Shown here piece after piece: positions 26,401-35,453 of a stretch of 64,000 nt of DNA. The translations under genes were made by a program, and so were the position numbers. The stretch is taken from the NCBI RefSeq assembly GCF_024138395.1, contig NZ_JAMYDU010000008.1, forward strand, positions 62,001 to 126,000, in the 5' to 3' direction. Each line of letters begins with the position of its first letter. The first letter of the stretch is position 1. The notes beneath the pieces are model-generated. The model did no database searches and was not told the origin of the DNA. It saw only the letters and a list, made by a program, of their open reading frames with translations. This DNA comes from Pseudomonas mandelii (GTDB taxonomy: Bacteria > Pseudomonadota > Gammaproteobacteria > Pseudomonadales > Pseudomonadaceae).

Positions 26401-28593
26401 ATGCACTTCCAGCGCCCGCTTCGACGGCCAGCCCGGCAGGTTCGTCAGCATCGAGCGGAACCACGCCGATTGCGGGTCGATTGGCTGCCCATCACGAATA
26501 TTGGCGCTCGCGGTGAGGGCGTCGTCATAGGCGCCAAAGCGTTTGATGCTGTCTGCAAGCAGCGGCGGTGGCGGGTTGTGCTTCAGGTGCATCTGACGTA
26601 ATGCCTCGGGCTCGGTCCCGCTGCTGATACGGATTTGTTCCAGTTCGGCGGGCGAAAAGCGTTCGACGCTGTGTCCCAGGCGTCGCATCAAAGTGCTTTC
26701 CTCCCACTCGAGTGGACTTTCCGCCTCATGCAGCCAGGCACCGTGACCGTTGTGTTCGATCTGCGGCCGGTAAGCGTTCGTGCGGGTCGGGTGTTTGATG
26801 CGGTGCAGGTTGGAGGTTGGTGCGGCCGAGGCTTTTTCGACGAAATACAACTTGCCATCCAGCGGCAAAATGTTCTCGTTGCCATGTTGATGCAAGCCAT
26901 ACCGGTCGGGTTTCGAGTCGGGCGAGAGGGTCAGGTCTTTGCGTTCATAAGGTGCCAGATCCGGGTGCCACAAACTGGCCTTGCCATCGGGCAGCTTGAC
27001 CTGCTGCATGGCGTCGACGCGCGGTGACAGCTTGACGCGCAAGGTTTCGCCAATCTGTGCACCAGCGGAAAAAGCGGCGAGCTGAATGACATCCGTGACC
27101 ACGCTGATCACATGTTCGGCTGCCTCTTGCCAGACCCCTTCTGCCAGGTCGACAACACCCTCGATGACATCCGTGGTCAGTTGATACGCCGTGTAGGCCA
27201 TCATCAATTCGCCCAGCCCTGGCACGAAGGGCGTGGCGATCAGCAGCGCGACATTGAAAATGTCCGAGACGATTTTCTTGAAGTTGTCCCACCACGCCCA
27301 GCGTGCTTTGCTGTCCGTGTCAGCAGTGGATACGGCGATTTCACGGGCGTCGTTGAGGATCTTGTTGAGCTTTTGCTGGTAGGCATGCCGCCAGTAATCC
27401 CCACTTAGCGGCACATGCTCGATTTGCAATCGGGGGCGAAGCACAGGCTCCTTGCGCCATGTCGGACGCTGGTCTGTCGGATCCTCATTTCTGTGCCATT
27501 TGACGGTAAAGAGACGTTGCTCCAGGTTGGCGAAGAAGTGCCCGCGCTGCTGCTGATCGACGAATTGGCTGAAGAATTGTCGATAACTCAACTGCGATGA
27601 TGCGCCGATTTTGTCTTCGCGCAATTGGCGCGCCAGCTCATGGGTGAAAGCCTCTGTGGATTCGTACTCCTTGAGCGGGTGATCAGGATCATGGGGGACG
27701 TATGCAATGAACCGTCCAATACCACGGCTATCCCATGCGGCGTGAATCAACAGCACGATGCCGGTCAGACGAGTGTCCATCATGGACAGGTCGCAGCACA
27801 GCATCTGTTTCCCATTGAGGAGCAGTCGAGGTTTGTCCTGTGCCAGATCCAGCATCAGCTTGTAGGCATCGTACTGGATATCCCCAGTCGTCAACGCCAG
27901 CTGCGCGGCAACGGTGAGTGCGTCTTTCTGACTTTCGGTCACTTTGTACTTCATGACGGCTTCGGCTACTGATTCGCCGGGAAGCAGATAGCTTTCAAGA
28001 TGTTTTTTGTAAAGCGCGCCAATATCCAGTTCCCGGCAAAGCGCGTGGAACTGCCTGATGGTCATTTTATGTTTGATCGGTAATACATCGAAGTGCCCAC
28101 GTTTGTCAGGTTTAGTGATGAACTGCGAATCGGCATCGACCGTTTCGGCTCGTGCGAAGTTGTGTAGCGCTGCATCCAGCAGGGAGACGGTTCGGGCAGT
28201 GACGCCGCCAGAGAGGTCAATCACGTACCAGGGCTGGTCCGCGGGTATGTACAGGCGCAGGTAAGTTGTCTTGACGTCATTCTCGATTCCGTATCGTTCC
28301 TTGAGCTTCGCCTGGAGCAGGGGCGCGGCAAAGGAGTGGACGTCCTGCAGTTTTTCAAACAGTTGGTCGACTTTGTTCTGCGTGCCCCAAGCCTTGAGGT
28401 TGGCGGCTTTGAGCTTGTCGTGAAGGGCGGCGGGCGCCGTGGCGTACCACGGCTCTACTTTCAAGCCAGTAGCCGTCAGCGCCCGGCCTCTGCTGAGGGT
28501 GGCGGTTTTGAAATGGTCGTTGATGTTGTTCTTGATGAACGCGTAGTGCCGGCCTTTATTGGTGTTTTTGGCCGGTGTGGGGGAGTCAGGCAT
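23476..28593 (-). CDS. DUF6543-LRR-NEL type E3 ubiquitin ligase effector
   Basis: A 1705-residue protein that looks like a secreted effector. The N-terminal half matches the large Pseudomonas family known as DUF6543, with a helical hydrophobic segment at about 455-520 (IFNVALLIATPFVPGLGELM). Leucine-rich repeats follow at about 1167-1287 (LRQLSARQCGLTEVPPAIGK, then LRSLNLNGNPLRRPPDIG). The C-terminal 400 residues resemble the NEL domain of IpaH/SspH ligases. The catalytic Cys is proposed at 1459 in VNCGDGGAYQFNSMGLKVL, with the C-x-D spacing kept (Asp1461). There is no signal peptide. The ATG at 28593 has AAGGA eight bases upstream and is preferred to the ATG at 28602. NEL enzymes ubiquitinate host proteins after type III delivery; no secretion genes are nearby, so target and route are unknown. 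Confidence 0.82.
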   Translation of the reverse strand: MPDSPTPAKNTNKGRHYAFIKNNINDHFKTATLSRGRALTATGLKVEPWYATAPAALHDKLKAANLKAWGTQNKVDQLFEKLQDVHSFAAPLLQAKLKERYGIENDVKTTYLRLYIPADQPWYVIDLSGGVTARTVSLLDAALHNFARAETVDADSQFITKPDKRGHFDVLPIKHKMTIRQFHALCRELDIGALYKKHLESYLLPGESVAEAVMKYKVTESQKDALTVAAQLALTTGDIQYDAYKLMLDLAQDKPRLLLNGKQMLCCDLSMMDTRLTGIVLLIHAAWDSRGIGRFIAYVPHDPDHPLKEYESTEAFTHELARQLREDKIGASSQLSYRQFFSQFVDQQQRGHFFANLEQRLFTVKWHRNEDPTDQRPTWRKEPVLRPRLQIEHVPLSGDYWRHAYQQKLNKILNDAREIAVSTADTDSKARWAWWDNFKKIVSDIFNVALLIATPFVPGLGELMMAYTAYQLTTDVIEGVVDLAEGVWQEAAEHVISVVTDVIQLAAFSAGAQIGETLRVKLSPRVDAMQQVKLPDGKASLWHPDLAPYERKDLTLSPDSKPDRYGLHQHGNENILPLDGKLYFVEKASAAPTSNLHRIKHPTRTNAYRPQIEHNGHGAWLHEAESPLEWEESTLMRRLGHSVERFSPAELEQIRISSGTEPEALRQMHLKHNPPPPLLADSIKRFGAYDDALTASANIRDGQPIDPQSAWFRSMLTNLPGWPSKRALEVHERGYSQKYGNPQALDSDTLSISTDDLNAGRLPERVVDFLSDGELNTLLGREVAPQARVTTLRNRLADAVDQQISEVSGYVYRSAERSNKADVRVLKKTFPELPLTLAEKVVSHASPAELQRIVDEDRLPLRLKAQARELDFEASASRAYDGFFHDDLMTAQTERLGLNVLRLNTDIFRDLRIEVRHGAYDGPLRCSVGPDEATVVRRLIRDEHGRYEVLDDAYRSLHEADDFYESILHALPEPQRLTVGYQHGQGRGLKAWIMEEAASPAQRRTALAEPPIRPVANIETVTLLGGLRRLFGLETPQQRVSALYPQMSASQVTAFMEALQRKGEPIDAIKALESEREDLRQALNRWSANYPAGVDASGEIPLGESQSYLRDGGKHIEDRLIECFERRSEGFNVYGSHPEQGYTLDLSAELMRPDLERWWKDLRKQPEMKKHLDQITALKLDNTRLSSGPDGVLGSFPKLRQLSARQCGLTEVPPAIGKMRQLEALDLTDNNIDLTPASSDQLSGLVRLRSLNLNGNPLRRPPDIGRMYRLNELNLANTKIREWPQGLFTVNAANRHRPRGFMLDMRKNPISSLPEVTEGSDQAFILGRARFDTSKLSNEDSVRYGLYRQSTGLTFLQEDSLEVTEEIKYWQSLPAPHVGFSPSTVFKKYRDESWHDLMAEPGSDALFDVIRRQRETKDYRYSPSRERLTARVWEMIDAAALDTTLRDELFTLARDPVNCGDGGAYQFNSMGLKVLVSKAYAEPTSKDELDNKLVKLARSRARLDFVGDVARDEIRHQQDLHDFNPQDHLAPDDLEVHMAFQNGLAERLGMPWQSDSMLYQRRSGVTQATIDAAYTEIIRREQGNGLVDRMIDPYNGDDFWERHLRKTHPTKYENHYRRFEELPDLLDELREAMAQWKNATPETKLKPLKEKMERLARQLNVPEIEVFSDELMSQERYDELADTIGYQRKQLSRELTREAMRLANL

Positions 28594-28748
28594 GTCAATC
28601 ATCCTTGATTGTTTTAAGAATGATCAGCCTATCGGTTGGGGCTCAAAAAAAAAGTCTGAATATCTGTGCTCAAACAGCGCTTCTTGCCGCTAAACCGTTG
28701 AATATTCGAATCTGAAAAATAATTAAATACCACCTGCTGCGCAAAAAT

Positions 28749-31700
28749 TCACAGTCGCGATATCGGCACGGGCTGACACGCGACATGGCTACCCGGTTGC
28801 AGGTAGGGCATCAGGATCGGTGCCATGCCCTTGAGCGCCTGCACCGGCAATGCCGACGTGAATTTGAACGTTTCGGCCGATCGTCCGGGCACGAATGCTG
28901 TCATCGTGCCGAAGTGACGATCGCCGATGTAGAACACGAAGGTCGCGGTGCGGTTGATCGATTTCGAGCTGAGAATCCGTCCACCCGAACCGACGGCTTC
29001 AATGCGGTTATCACCGGTGCCGGTTTTACCGCCCATGGCCAACGGTCTGCCATCGGGCAGGGTGAAACTGCCAGAGATACGTTTGGCCGTGCCAGCATCC
29101 ACCACTTGCGACAAGGCTTCACGCATGGCCGTGGCGACTTCGGACGGCATCACCCGTTTGCCGACGTCCGGGTCATTGATCAGTTTGGTTTCGTACGGTG
29201 TATTGGCCGCGAAGTGCAAACTGTCGATGCGCAGCGTCGGCATCCGCACACCGTCATTGAGGATGGTGCCGATCAGTTCCGCCAAGGCTGCCGGACGGTC
29301 GCCGGAACTGCCGATGGCGGTGGCCAGTGACGGCACCAGGTGATCGAACGGGTAACCGACTTTCTGCCAGCGCTGGTGAATGTCCAGGAACGCTTCGATC
29401 TCCAGCATGGTGCGGATCCGACTGTCACGGGCTCCCTTGTGGCGGCTTTTGAACAGCCAACTGTAGACTTCCTGGCGTTCGAACTGGCTGGCCTTGACGA
29501 TCTGGCTGAACTTGGCGTCCGGGTTGTTCAACAGGTAGCCGATCAGCCACAGATCGAGCGGGTGAACCTTGGCGATGAAGCCCTGGTCCGGCAGATCGTA
29601 GCTGCCTGGGCCGTAGCTCAAGTAGAGACGTTCAAGGCGTTCATCGGTCAGTTTTTCTTTGAGCTTGGCGCCTTTGAGGTGCGAGCGTACGAAGGTGTTG
29701 AAGCTTTCCTGGTCGGCCTGCGGGAATAGATAACGATGCACGGCGGACATGCGAATCGGCGTCGGGCGCATGCCGTCGAGAAAGGTTTCGAGCCGCGCCT
29801 GGGTATCCTTGTTGCGGTACTTCTTCCAGAACTTCAGCAGGAATGAGGTCCCTTCCCGGTCGGCGAATGAGGCCAGGTATTCCTGACGTCGAGGGTCGCG
29901 ATCGTCCTTGAGCAATTCGGCGCTGCTGTTTGGGCCGGAATAGGTGCTGTAACGCACCAGGTCACGCATCAGCCGAATGAACGGCAGGTTGATCGACTCA
30001 CGAATGGCATCGCGCAGGGTCGGCAGGCGGCCGTTGTCCTCCTTGCGGAAGTTAACGAACGTGTGCAGCCCGCCCCCGGTGAAAAAGGCCTCGCCAGGGC
30101 TGGCGGAGTATTTGCGATCCAGCGCGGCATTCAGCATGTTTGGCAGGTTGCGGTCTTTGTTCTGCATCAGGTAATCGATGGCCCAGCGGCTCAGACGGTC
30201 CTGGTCCGGGACCTCGACTTTTTTCAGTTCAGGGACGCTCAACTCTGCGTACTTTTCGTGCAGCTCGGCGATGACTTGCAGATAAGTGGTGAGCACGCGC
30301 ATTTTTGCGGTGGAGCCCAGTTCCAGCTTGCTGCCTTCATTGATGTCGAACGGCTGGTCGGTGCTGTCGGTCTGCACCCGCACCCGTGAGCCGTCCGGGG
30401 TCAGTTCAAACAGAGTGAAGCTGTAGCGCACCTGCGTGGTGCTGGTGGGTGTAAGCAGGCGTTCGCCAATCAGGCCGATTTCCGCGGCATAGACCGGGTC
30501 CGCCAAGTGCTTGAGGTAGGCGGTGGCCTGGGTTTGCAGCTCGCCTTGCAAGGTGCTGGTGGCAGACAGGTCGAGGCGGTCGAGGTCATACAGCGGACGG
30601 TTGAGCAACCCGGCCAGACGGCTGCGCGCCACACTGATGCCCTTGTTGGTTTCGATGGGCTGAATGGTGGGCTGCGTGGCCCAGTCGCGGTAAGTCACCT
30701 TACTGGCCAATGCTGCTGCCGCGAGTGGCGCATCGATCACGCCGTTCTGAGACAACAGGCGAATATGGCTGTCGGTGAGACTGGCCAATTCATCACGACC
30801 CTTGGTCAAGTAATGGGAAGGGCGCCGTTGAGCGATCATCAGTGACAGCATTTCACGCAGGGCCAGGCCTTTTTCCGACAGACTTTTCGGATCCGTGTCG
30901 GTGCTGGCAAGCCGTTCGTTGGCCTGGTTGAAATCGGCGCCGTACCAGACGCGCAAACCTTCGGCCATGCCATGCACTTCACCGTGGCCCGGTACCGCCG
31001 ACAGCGGAACACTGTTGAGGTAGTCACGCACTACATTTTGCCGGGCCTGGAGGGTTTCCGGCCCCGCCTGATAGGCCCGCACGCTGGCGGAAATCATCTG
31101 CCGGATCTTCTCCGCCCCCGACACCGTCAAGCCATCGGGCGAGTGTCGATATTTCTCCAGCTGAGTGGCCAGCGTACTGCCGCCCGCCGACTGGCCGGGC
31201 AGGCGCAACAACTTGGCCACCTGGGACCACGCCGCCATGCCGAACCGTGGCCAATCCACGGCGGGGTTGGCCAAAGGCTGGCGGGAATCGAGCAAAAAGC
31301 GGTTTTCAATGAACAGCAAACTGCTGACCACCACCGGCGGGATCGCCGAAAAGCTTGAATAGAGTTGTTGTGGATATTTGAACTGGTACAGCGGGGCCGC
31401 GCGGCAATCGGTGATCGACAGCCCGGCCTGGATTTTCTCTGCATAGGGCACGAAAAAGTTGTCGCTGTACTTCATCAGCGCCGGGGAAAAACGGGTTTGT
31501 GCCGCCACCACGTAATTGCGCTTGAGCAGGCGCGTCAGAAACTCATCCATGGCGCTATAACCCAAACGCTGATCGAAAGGGCCTGCGCCAGGGTAGCGTA
31601 TGGCGTCGCTGGGGCCAGGCTGCAGCTCGTACTTCAGCGAGGCGGCATATTGGCTGATTTCCCGGGCCTGAAACTTGGAGGTGCGCATTTCCTTGGCCGC

Positions 31701-31871
31701 GGCGAGGCCCAGGACAATCACAATAATCAGCAGCAGCAACCAGAAAGCCCCCCAGCCGTGCCGGGAACGACGGGGTTTCTCAGGTAAAGGCGCTTCATCC
31801 ACTCGTTCAGTCGGAACCACAGTTTTACTCGAATCGGTTTGCCACAAAGCGCCCATAGTCGATTGATCCAT
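28749..31871 (-). CDS. Class A PBP-like transglycosylase/transpeptidase
   Basis: A 1040-residue inner-membrane protein with one helix at 41-58 and a periplasmic body. The glycosyltransferase-51 part has the catalytic Glu189 in FIENRFLL and a GGSTLATQLEKYRHSPDG motif, where the family normally has GGSTLTQQLxKN. The penicillin-binding part has the serine motif STAK (Ser520) and KTGTG (Lys949), both intact. It is longer than PBP1a/1b and not an obvious orthologue of either. It may polymerise and cross-link peptidoglycan in a specialised context. It lies between two effector-like genes in the same orientation, but with gaps of about 120-150 bases, so it is not clearly in an operon with them. Confidence 0.8.
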   Translation of the reverse strand: MDQSTMGALWQTDSSKTVVPTERVDEAPLPEKPRRSRHGWGAFWLLLLIIVIVLGLAAAKEMRTSKFQAREISQYAASLKYELQPGPSDAIRYPGAGPFDQRLGYSAMDEFLTRLLKRNYVVAAQTRFSPALMKYSDNFFVPYAEKIQAGLSITDCRAAPLYQFKYPQQLYSSFSAIPPVVVSSLLFIENRFLLDSRQPLANPAVDWPRFGMAAWSQVAKLLRLPGQSAGGSTLATQLEKYRHSPDGLTVSGAEKIRQMISASVRAYQAGPETLQARQNVVRDYLNSVPLSAVPGHGEVHGMAEGLRVWYGADFNQANERLASTDTDPKSLSEKGLALREMLSLMIAQRRPSHYLTKGRDELASLTDSHIRLLSQNGVIDAPLAAAALASKVTYRDWATQPTIQPIETNKGISVARSRLAGLLNRPLYDLDRLDLSATSTLQGELQTQATAYLKHLADPVYAAEIGLIGERLLTPTSTTQVRYSFTLFELTPDGSRVRVQTDSTDQPFDINEGSKLELGSTAKMRVLTTYLQVIAELHEKYAELSVPELKKVEVPDQDRLSRWAIDYLMQNKDRNLPNMLNAALDRKYSASPGEAFFTGGGLHTFVNFRKEDNGRLPTLRDAIRESINLPFIRLMRDLVRYSTYSGPNSSAELLKDDRDPRRQEYLASFADREGTSFLLKFWKKYRNKDTQARLETFLDGMRPTPIRMSAVHRYLFPQADQESFNTFVRSHLKGAKLKEKLTDERLERLYLSYGPGSYDLPDQGFIAKVHPLDLWLIGYLLNNPDAKFSQIVKASQFERQEVYSWLFKSRHKGARDSRIRTMLEIEAFLDIHQRWQKVGYPFDHLVPSLATAIGSSGDRPAALAELIGTILNDGVRMPTLRIDSLHFAANTPYETKLINDPDVGKRVMPSEVATAMREALSQVVDAGTAKRISGSFTLPDGRPLAMGGKTGTGDNRIEAVGSGGRILSSKSINRTATFVFYIGDRHFGTMTAFVPGRSAETFKFTSALPVQALKGMAPILMPYLQPGSHVACQPVPISRL

Positions 31872-31936
31872 TCACGCAGATTGATCGGACTTGTTTGAAG
31901 CTTAGACGGTGGTTGGCGATGGGAGAGGGAATTGTG

Positions 31937-31975
31937 AAGGGCGCGAGCATTGAAGCACTGAAATGCTCCGCCCTT
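31937..31975. terminator. Hairpin after the DUF6543 toxin gene
   Basis: Arms AAGGGCG-C-GAGCATT and AATGCTC-CGCCCTT around a 10-base loop, 17 bases beyond the stop at 31992. No T-run. Confidence 0.5.
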
Positions 31976-31991
31976 GACGGGAACTCGCCGC

Positions 31992-34900
31992 TCAAGCGGG
32001 GATGGCGAGGTCTGCGTTGCGATGCCCCATGGACACGGCGACGGTTTTTACCACTTTGGAATCAGTCTTGATGACCTTTTCTCGTGAAAAAACCTTGACC
32101 TCTCTGGCAGGTTTGTCGAACCAGCCGGGTTCGCTTTTTGAATAACGGGCAATCACCGGTGCGCCCCGCACGGATTGATAGTGAAGTGTCCATTTGCCCG
32201 CTTCACGGTCATATTTGAGGTAGGCAAACCCGGTCAAAACCATGTAGGCATTGCCGTTTTCATCGTTCAGCAGTCCGTAATCCGGATACTCCATGGCGGT
32301 GCTCAGCCCCCAGCCATGCTCGTGAGCGGGCAAGTCGTTGTATTGCGCCGCTTCCTTGCCACCTTCGACATGCCGTACACGCAGAACGTTTTCGTCCATT
32401 TGATCCACCACCAGCGAGCATCCGCTGAATGAAGGCGTGAAGACATGGTCGGGCTCAGCCCATTGCGGGTGAACCGGAATATCCACGTAACCACCCTGCG
32501 GCGCCCAATATCCCCTTACCGTATCTGCCTGGCCTGGCAACTCGCCGGCGGCCAGATCCACAACCTTCAGCGCATTGAACTCACCCCCTGGCGCTGCGGA
32601 GTGAGTCATGCGCTGCATGGAAAACATCATTTCGCCGCCACCTTGTTTGTGTGCGAGTTGCGAAGGGATGTCGAAGGGACGAGTCTCCCGTGAATATTGC
32701 CCGGTCAGCGGATTCATCAGTTCACCACTGATGGACAGGGTGCCAAACTCCGGAGCCGACAGCGCTCGGTGAATGTAGGTGGCTCTGGTTGAATAGGGAA
32801 CGTATTCAATCTTTCCCCATTCATAGGACAGAACCCATACGTCCTTGGCCGCAACCACTTCGATCTTCGGTTCCCATAGCCCGTTCGGCAAGCGCTCGCG
32901 GTTGAAGGGCGGGCGAATCCAAACGGGCCTGGCGGGCACTTCAGGCACAGGTTTGGCTTGCGAGGAAGCTGCGGCTGCCTCCGTTTCAGTCGTGACTTCG
33001 GCGTTCTCCCCACCGCGCAACGACAATGGCTGCCATTGATCAGGCGCCGCCTGCCAGAGCCTGCGTCCCGTGGTTCGATTGGTGTGCGGATCGACAATCG
33101 TCACATCGACGATCTCGGCGCCGAGATTGAAGTCATTTCTGACCCGATACACGCCGATCTTGCCCTTCGCGTCGATGTTGCGAATATAAAACCGTTGTCC
33201 GTCGGCACTCCGGTAGATGCCTTTTGAAGAAGGGGAGAGGCCCGCGATCTCTTTGACCTTGACCGCCATGCGGCGCACGTCCTGGTTGCTGAAACCGCGT
33301 GCCTGCGGCGGGGCGGCTTTCGGTGGGCGCTTGAGCACAGGCTGCCATTCGCCGGCGCGATCCTGCTCGATGATCGGCTGATAGGCTTGCGGTCTCTTTG
33401 GATGGTGAATGCGCGACCGACCGGTGGCGGGTTCATTGACCCTCTCATAAACGCCACCTTCGACCTGAACATAGTGTTTGCCCTGAATCTGATATTGATT
33501 CAGGGCATCAGGCACCAGCCCCTCCAGCGACACTTCGCTGCGATAGGGCGTCAGGTCGGGCTTCCATAGCCGCTTTTGCCCACCCAATGTTTCAATCGGT
33601 ACGAATTCTGAATGAATGGCCGAAAACACAGGCAGTGTTGCAACCGCGATGCCCAGGTTCAGCAGCACGTCGGTGATATGTGCCCAGCCTGCCTGCTTGT
33701 CACCTTCGCTGAGTTCCACGACACCTTCCACGACCTCTTCCATCAACTGAGTCGCCGAAATACCGAGCATCACCACCCCCAATGGCGGTATGGCGAAAGA
33801 CAGCAGATTCAGAGTGGCGAACCCTACTTCAAGGAAAATACCGAGCAACGATTGCCCATCGCGTTCATCGGCATCGGCGTTGGACACGACCACGTCGCCG
33901 GCATCCTGAAAGGTGCGCAAGACAAAGTCCTCATACAGTTTTGCCCACAGGTCAAAATGCTGCGTCCAGGGATCACCCGAGGGGTCGCGCGCACGTAACT
34001 GCAATTTGAAGTCGGGATGCTGCTTCTGCTGACGAATCGGTTGATCCCAGAATCGTGGTTTACCGGCAACCGTCGCAAGGTGTTCTTCAACAAAGCTGGA
34101 AAAGAACGCGGAACGATCCCGGTATTTGCTGAAACGACTAAAGAATTTTTGATAAGCCGAGGGGCTTTCCGGCGCATCAGCCTCCTGCCGGTTCACGAAC
34201 TGTTCGATCAGCCGTTCCTTGAATTCCTTGATGGATGCATAGTGCTTTATCGGATGAGCGGGATCGTCAGGGATATAAGCAATGAAATCATTCCTGTCGT
34301 AATCGGCAAAGATTGGCAGGATATCGTCCAGAACACTTCCATCGTCCGGATCGGCAATTTCGAATACGATGCAGCTGTGTAACGGTCTGCCATTGAAGCT
34401 CAAACCGCGATACCAGACTGGTTTTCCATCGATATGGGCTTCGTTATTTGTGTTTATTACGGACATCAATGCTTCATGGTGTTTCGGCTGAATATCACCT
34501 TTGCACAATGCGATAAAAGCTACTGCCTTGAGAGCCGCTTTCTGATAGTTGATGAATAGAACACTCAGTTGCTTTTTCGCTTGGGCCTCGTTCCATTTCA
34601 AGGCACGCTGTATATGGGCCTGATACTGTTTCCCGAGATCGAGCGATCTGCACACTGTGATGAACGTGTGGACATCAAGCCCGATATTTTTCCGCGTGCC
34701 GTCTGTTTCTTGGGTGTAGCACTGGGGCGTGAAAAAAAATACGTGTCGTTTATCTTCCCGGCTGTTGTGCAGCGCCGCCTCCAGCAGCGTAGTGGGCGAA
34801 ACATGCGACGTATGAAAATCGCTTTCGAACGACAAATCCACCATCACCTCGTAAACATCGAGGTCGAGCCCACACCGGGATTTAATCGCTTGGGTCAGTA

Positions 34901-35201
34901 ATGGCGCCGCAAAGTCGTGCGGTGTTTTTATCACGGCCATTAAATTATTCAACGCCGTATGGGCCGTAATACTTTCTTCAACCAAATGCCTCGCTTCAGC
35001 ACGTTGTTGCGCCGACGCATGTTTTATCCAGTCCGGTGCGTCAGGACTGCAGTTTTTCAACATCTTCAGGTTTTCTTTCGACATATCCAGCAATGGCAAT
35101 GGGGTTGCCGCCTTAACGATCCGAATATGTTCGGCAAGCAGGGTCTGATTGTTATCAGCGTTTTGAACAGGCAGCGGCGCAGCGTCTCGTTGCTCAGACA
35201 T
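31992..35201 (-). CDS. DUF6543 protein with CNF1-like C-terminal module
   Basis: A 1069-residue protein with no signal peptide. The N-terminal 600 residues follow the DUF6543 plan seen in the NEL protein (for example HDFAAPLLTQAIKSRCGLDL, a hydrophobic helical stretch at about 455-490 and LWKPDLTPYRSEVSLEGLVP). From about 655 to the end it matches the C-terminus of the divergent gene at 35454: a GIYRSADGQRFYIRNIDAKG repeat-like domain, then a module with TPSFSGCSLVVDQMDENVLR, in which Cys928 and His944 are 16 positions apart. CNF1-type glutamine deamidases use an LSGC Cys and a His about 15 residues on, so a deamidase is proposed, but only from this motif. An AAGG site precedes the ATG. Probably a toxin or effector. 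Confidence 0.75.
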   Translation of the reverse strand: MSEQRDAAPLPVQNADNNQTLLAEHIRIVKAATPLPLLDMSKENLKMLKNCSPDAPDWIKHASAQQRAEARHLVEESITAHTALNNLMAVIKTPHDFAAPLLTQAIKSRCGLDLDVYEVMVDLSFESDFHTSHVSPTTLLEAALHNSREDKRHVFFFTPQCYTQETDGTRKNIGLDVHTFITVCRSLDLGKQYQAHIQRALKWNEAQAKKQLSVLFINYQKAALKAVAFIALCKGDIQPKHHEALMSVINTNNEAHIDGKPVWYRGLSFNGRPLHSCIVFEIADPDDGSVLDDILPIFADYDRNDFIAYIPDDPAHPIKHYASIKEFKERLIEQFVNRQEADAPESPSAYQKFFSRFSKYRDRSAFFSSFVEEHLATVAGKPRFWDQPIRQQKQHPDFKLQLRARDPSGDPWTQHFDLWAKLYEDFVLRTFQDAGDVVVSNADADERDGQSLLGIFLEVGFATLNLLSFAIPPLGVVMLGISATQLMEEVVEGVVELSEGDKQAGWAHITDVLLNLGIAVATLPVFSAIHSEFVPIETLGGQKRLWKPDLTPYRSEVSLEGLVPDALNQYQIQGKHYVQVEGGVYERVNEPATGRSRIHHPKRPQAYQPIIEQDRAGEWQPVLKRPPKAAPPQARGFSNQDVRRMAVKVKEIAGLSPSSKGIYRSADGQRFYIRNIDAKGKIGVYRVRNDFNLGAEIVDVTIVDPHTNRTTGRRLWQAAPDQWQPLSLRGGENAEVTTETEAAAASSQAKPVPEVPARPVWIRPPFNRERLPNGLWEPKIEVVAAKDVWVLSYEWGKIEYVPYSTRATYIHRALSAPEFGTLSISGELMNPLTGQYSRETRPFDIPSQLAHKQGGGEMMFSMQRMTHSAAPGGEFNALKVVDLAAGELPGQADTVRGYWAPQGGYVDIPVHPQWAEPDHVFTPSFSGCSLVVDQMDENVLRVRHVEGGKEAAQYNDLPAHEHGWGLSTAMEYPDYGLLNDENGNAYMVLTGFAYLKYDREAGKWTLHYQSVRGAPVIARYSKSEPGWFDKPAREVKVFSREKVIKTDSKVVKTVAVSMGHRNADLAIPA

Positions 35202-35453
35202 GTTGTAGCCTTTTATAAGTTAATTTGATGCCAGTAAGCCAGTAAGCTCTGCAAAAGCAAAGTCCAAGTGTGCAACCAATCTTTAAATGATTCTGCAGAT
35301 GGGTAGGTTAATTGGGGTGTTTGAAGTGGGTAACATAAAAAATCAAAATCATGTAATTGGTAATACATGTATTTGGTAATGCTTGATGGCTTTTTCTTTG
35401 GTGAGGTTTTGTTATTTACTTTCGATTCAATTTAATCCATCAGGGAAGATCGA
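35202..35453. promoter_or_regulatory. Divergent A/T-rich promoter region of the toxin pair
   Basis: 252 bases separate the two divergent start codons. The stretch is strongly A/T-rich and rich in TA steps (aattggtaatacatgtattt), unlike the surrounding DNA, as expected for promoters under silencer or regulator control. No specific consensus is claimed. Confidence 0.5.
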
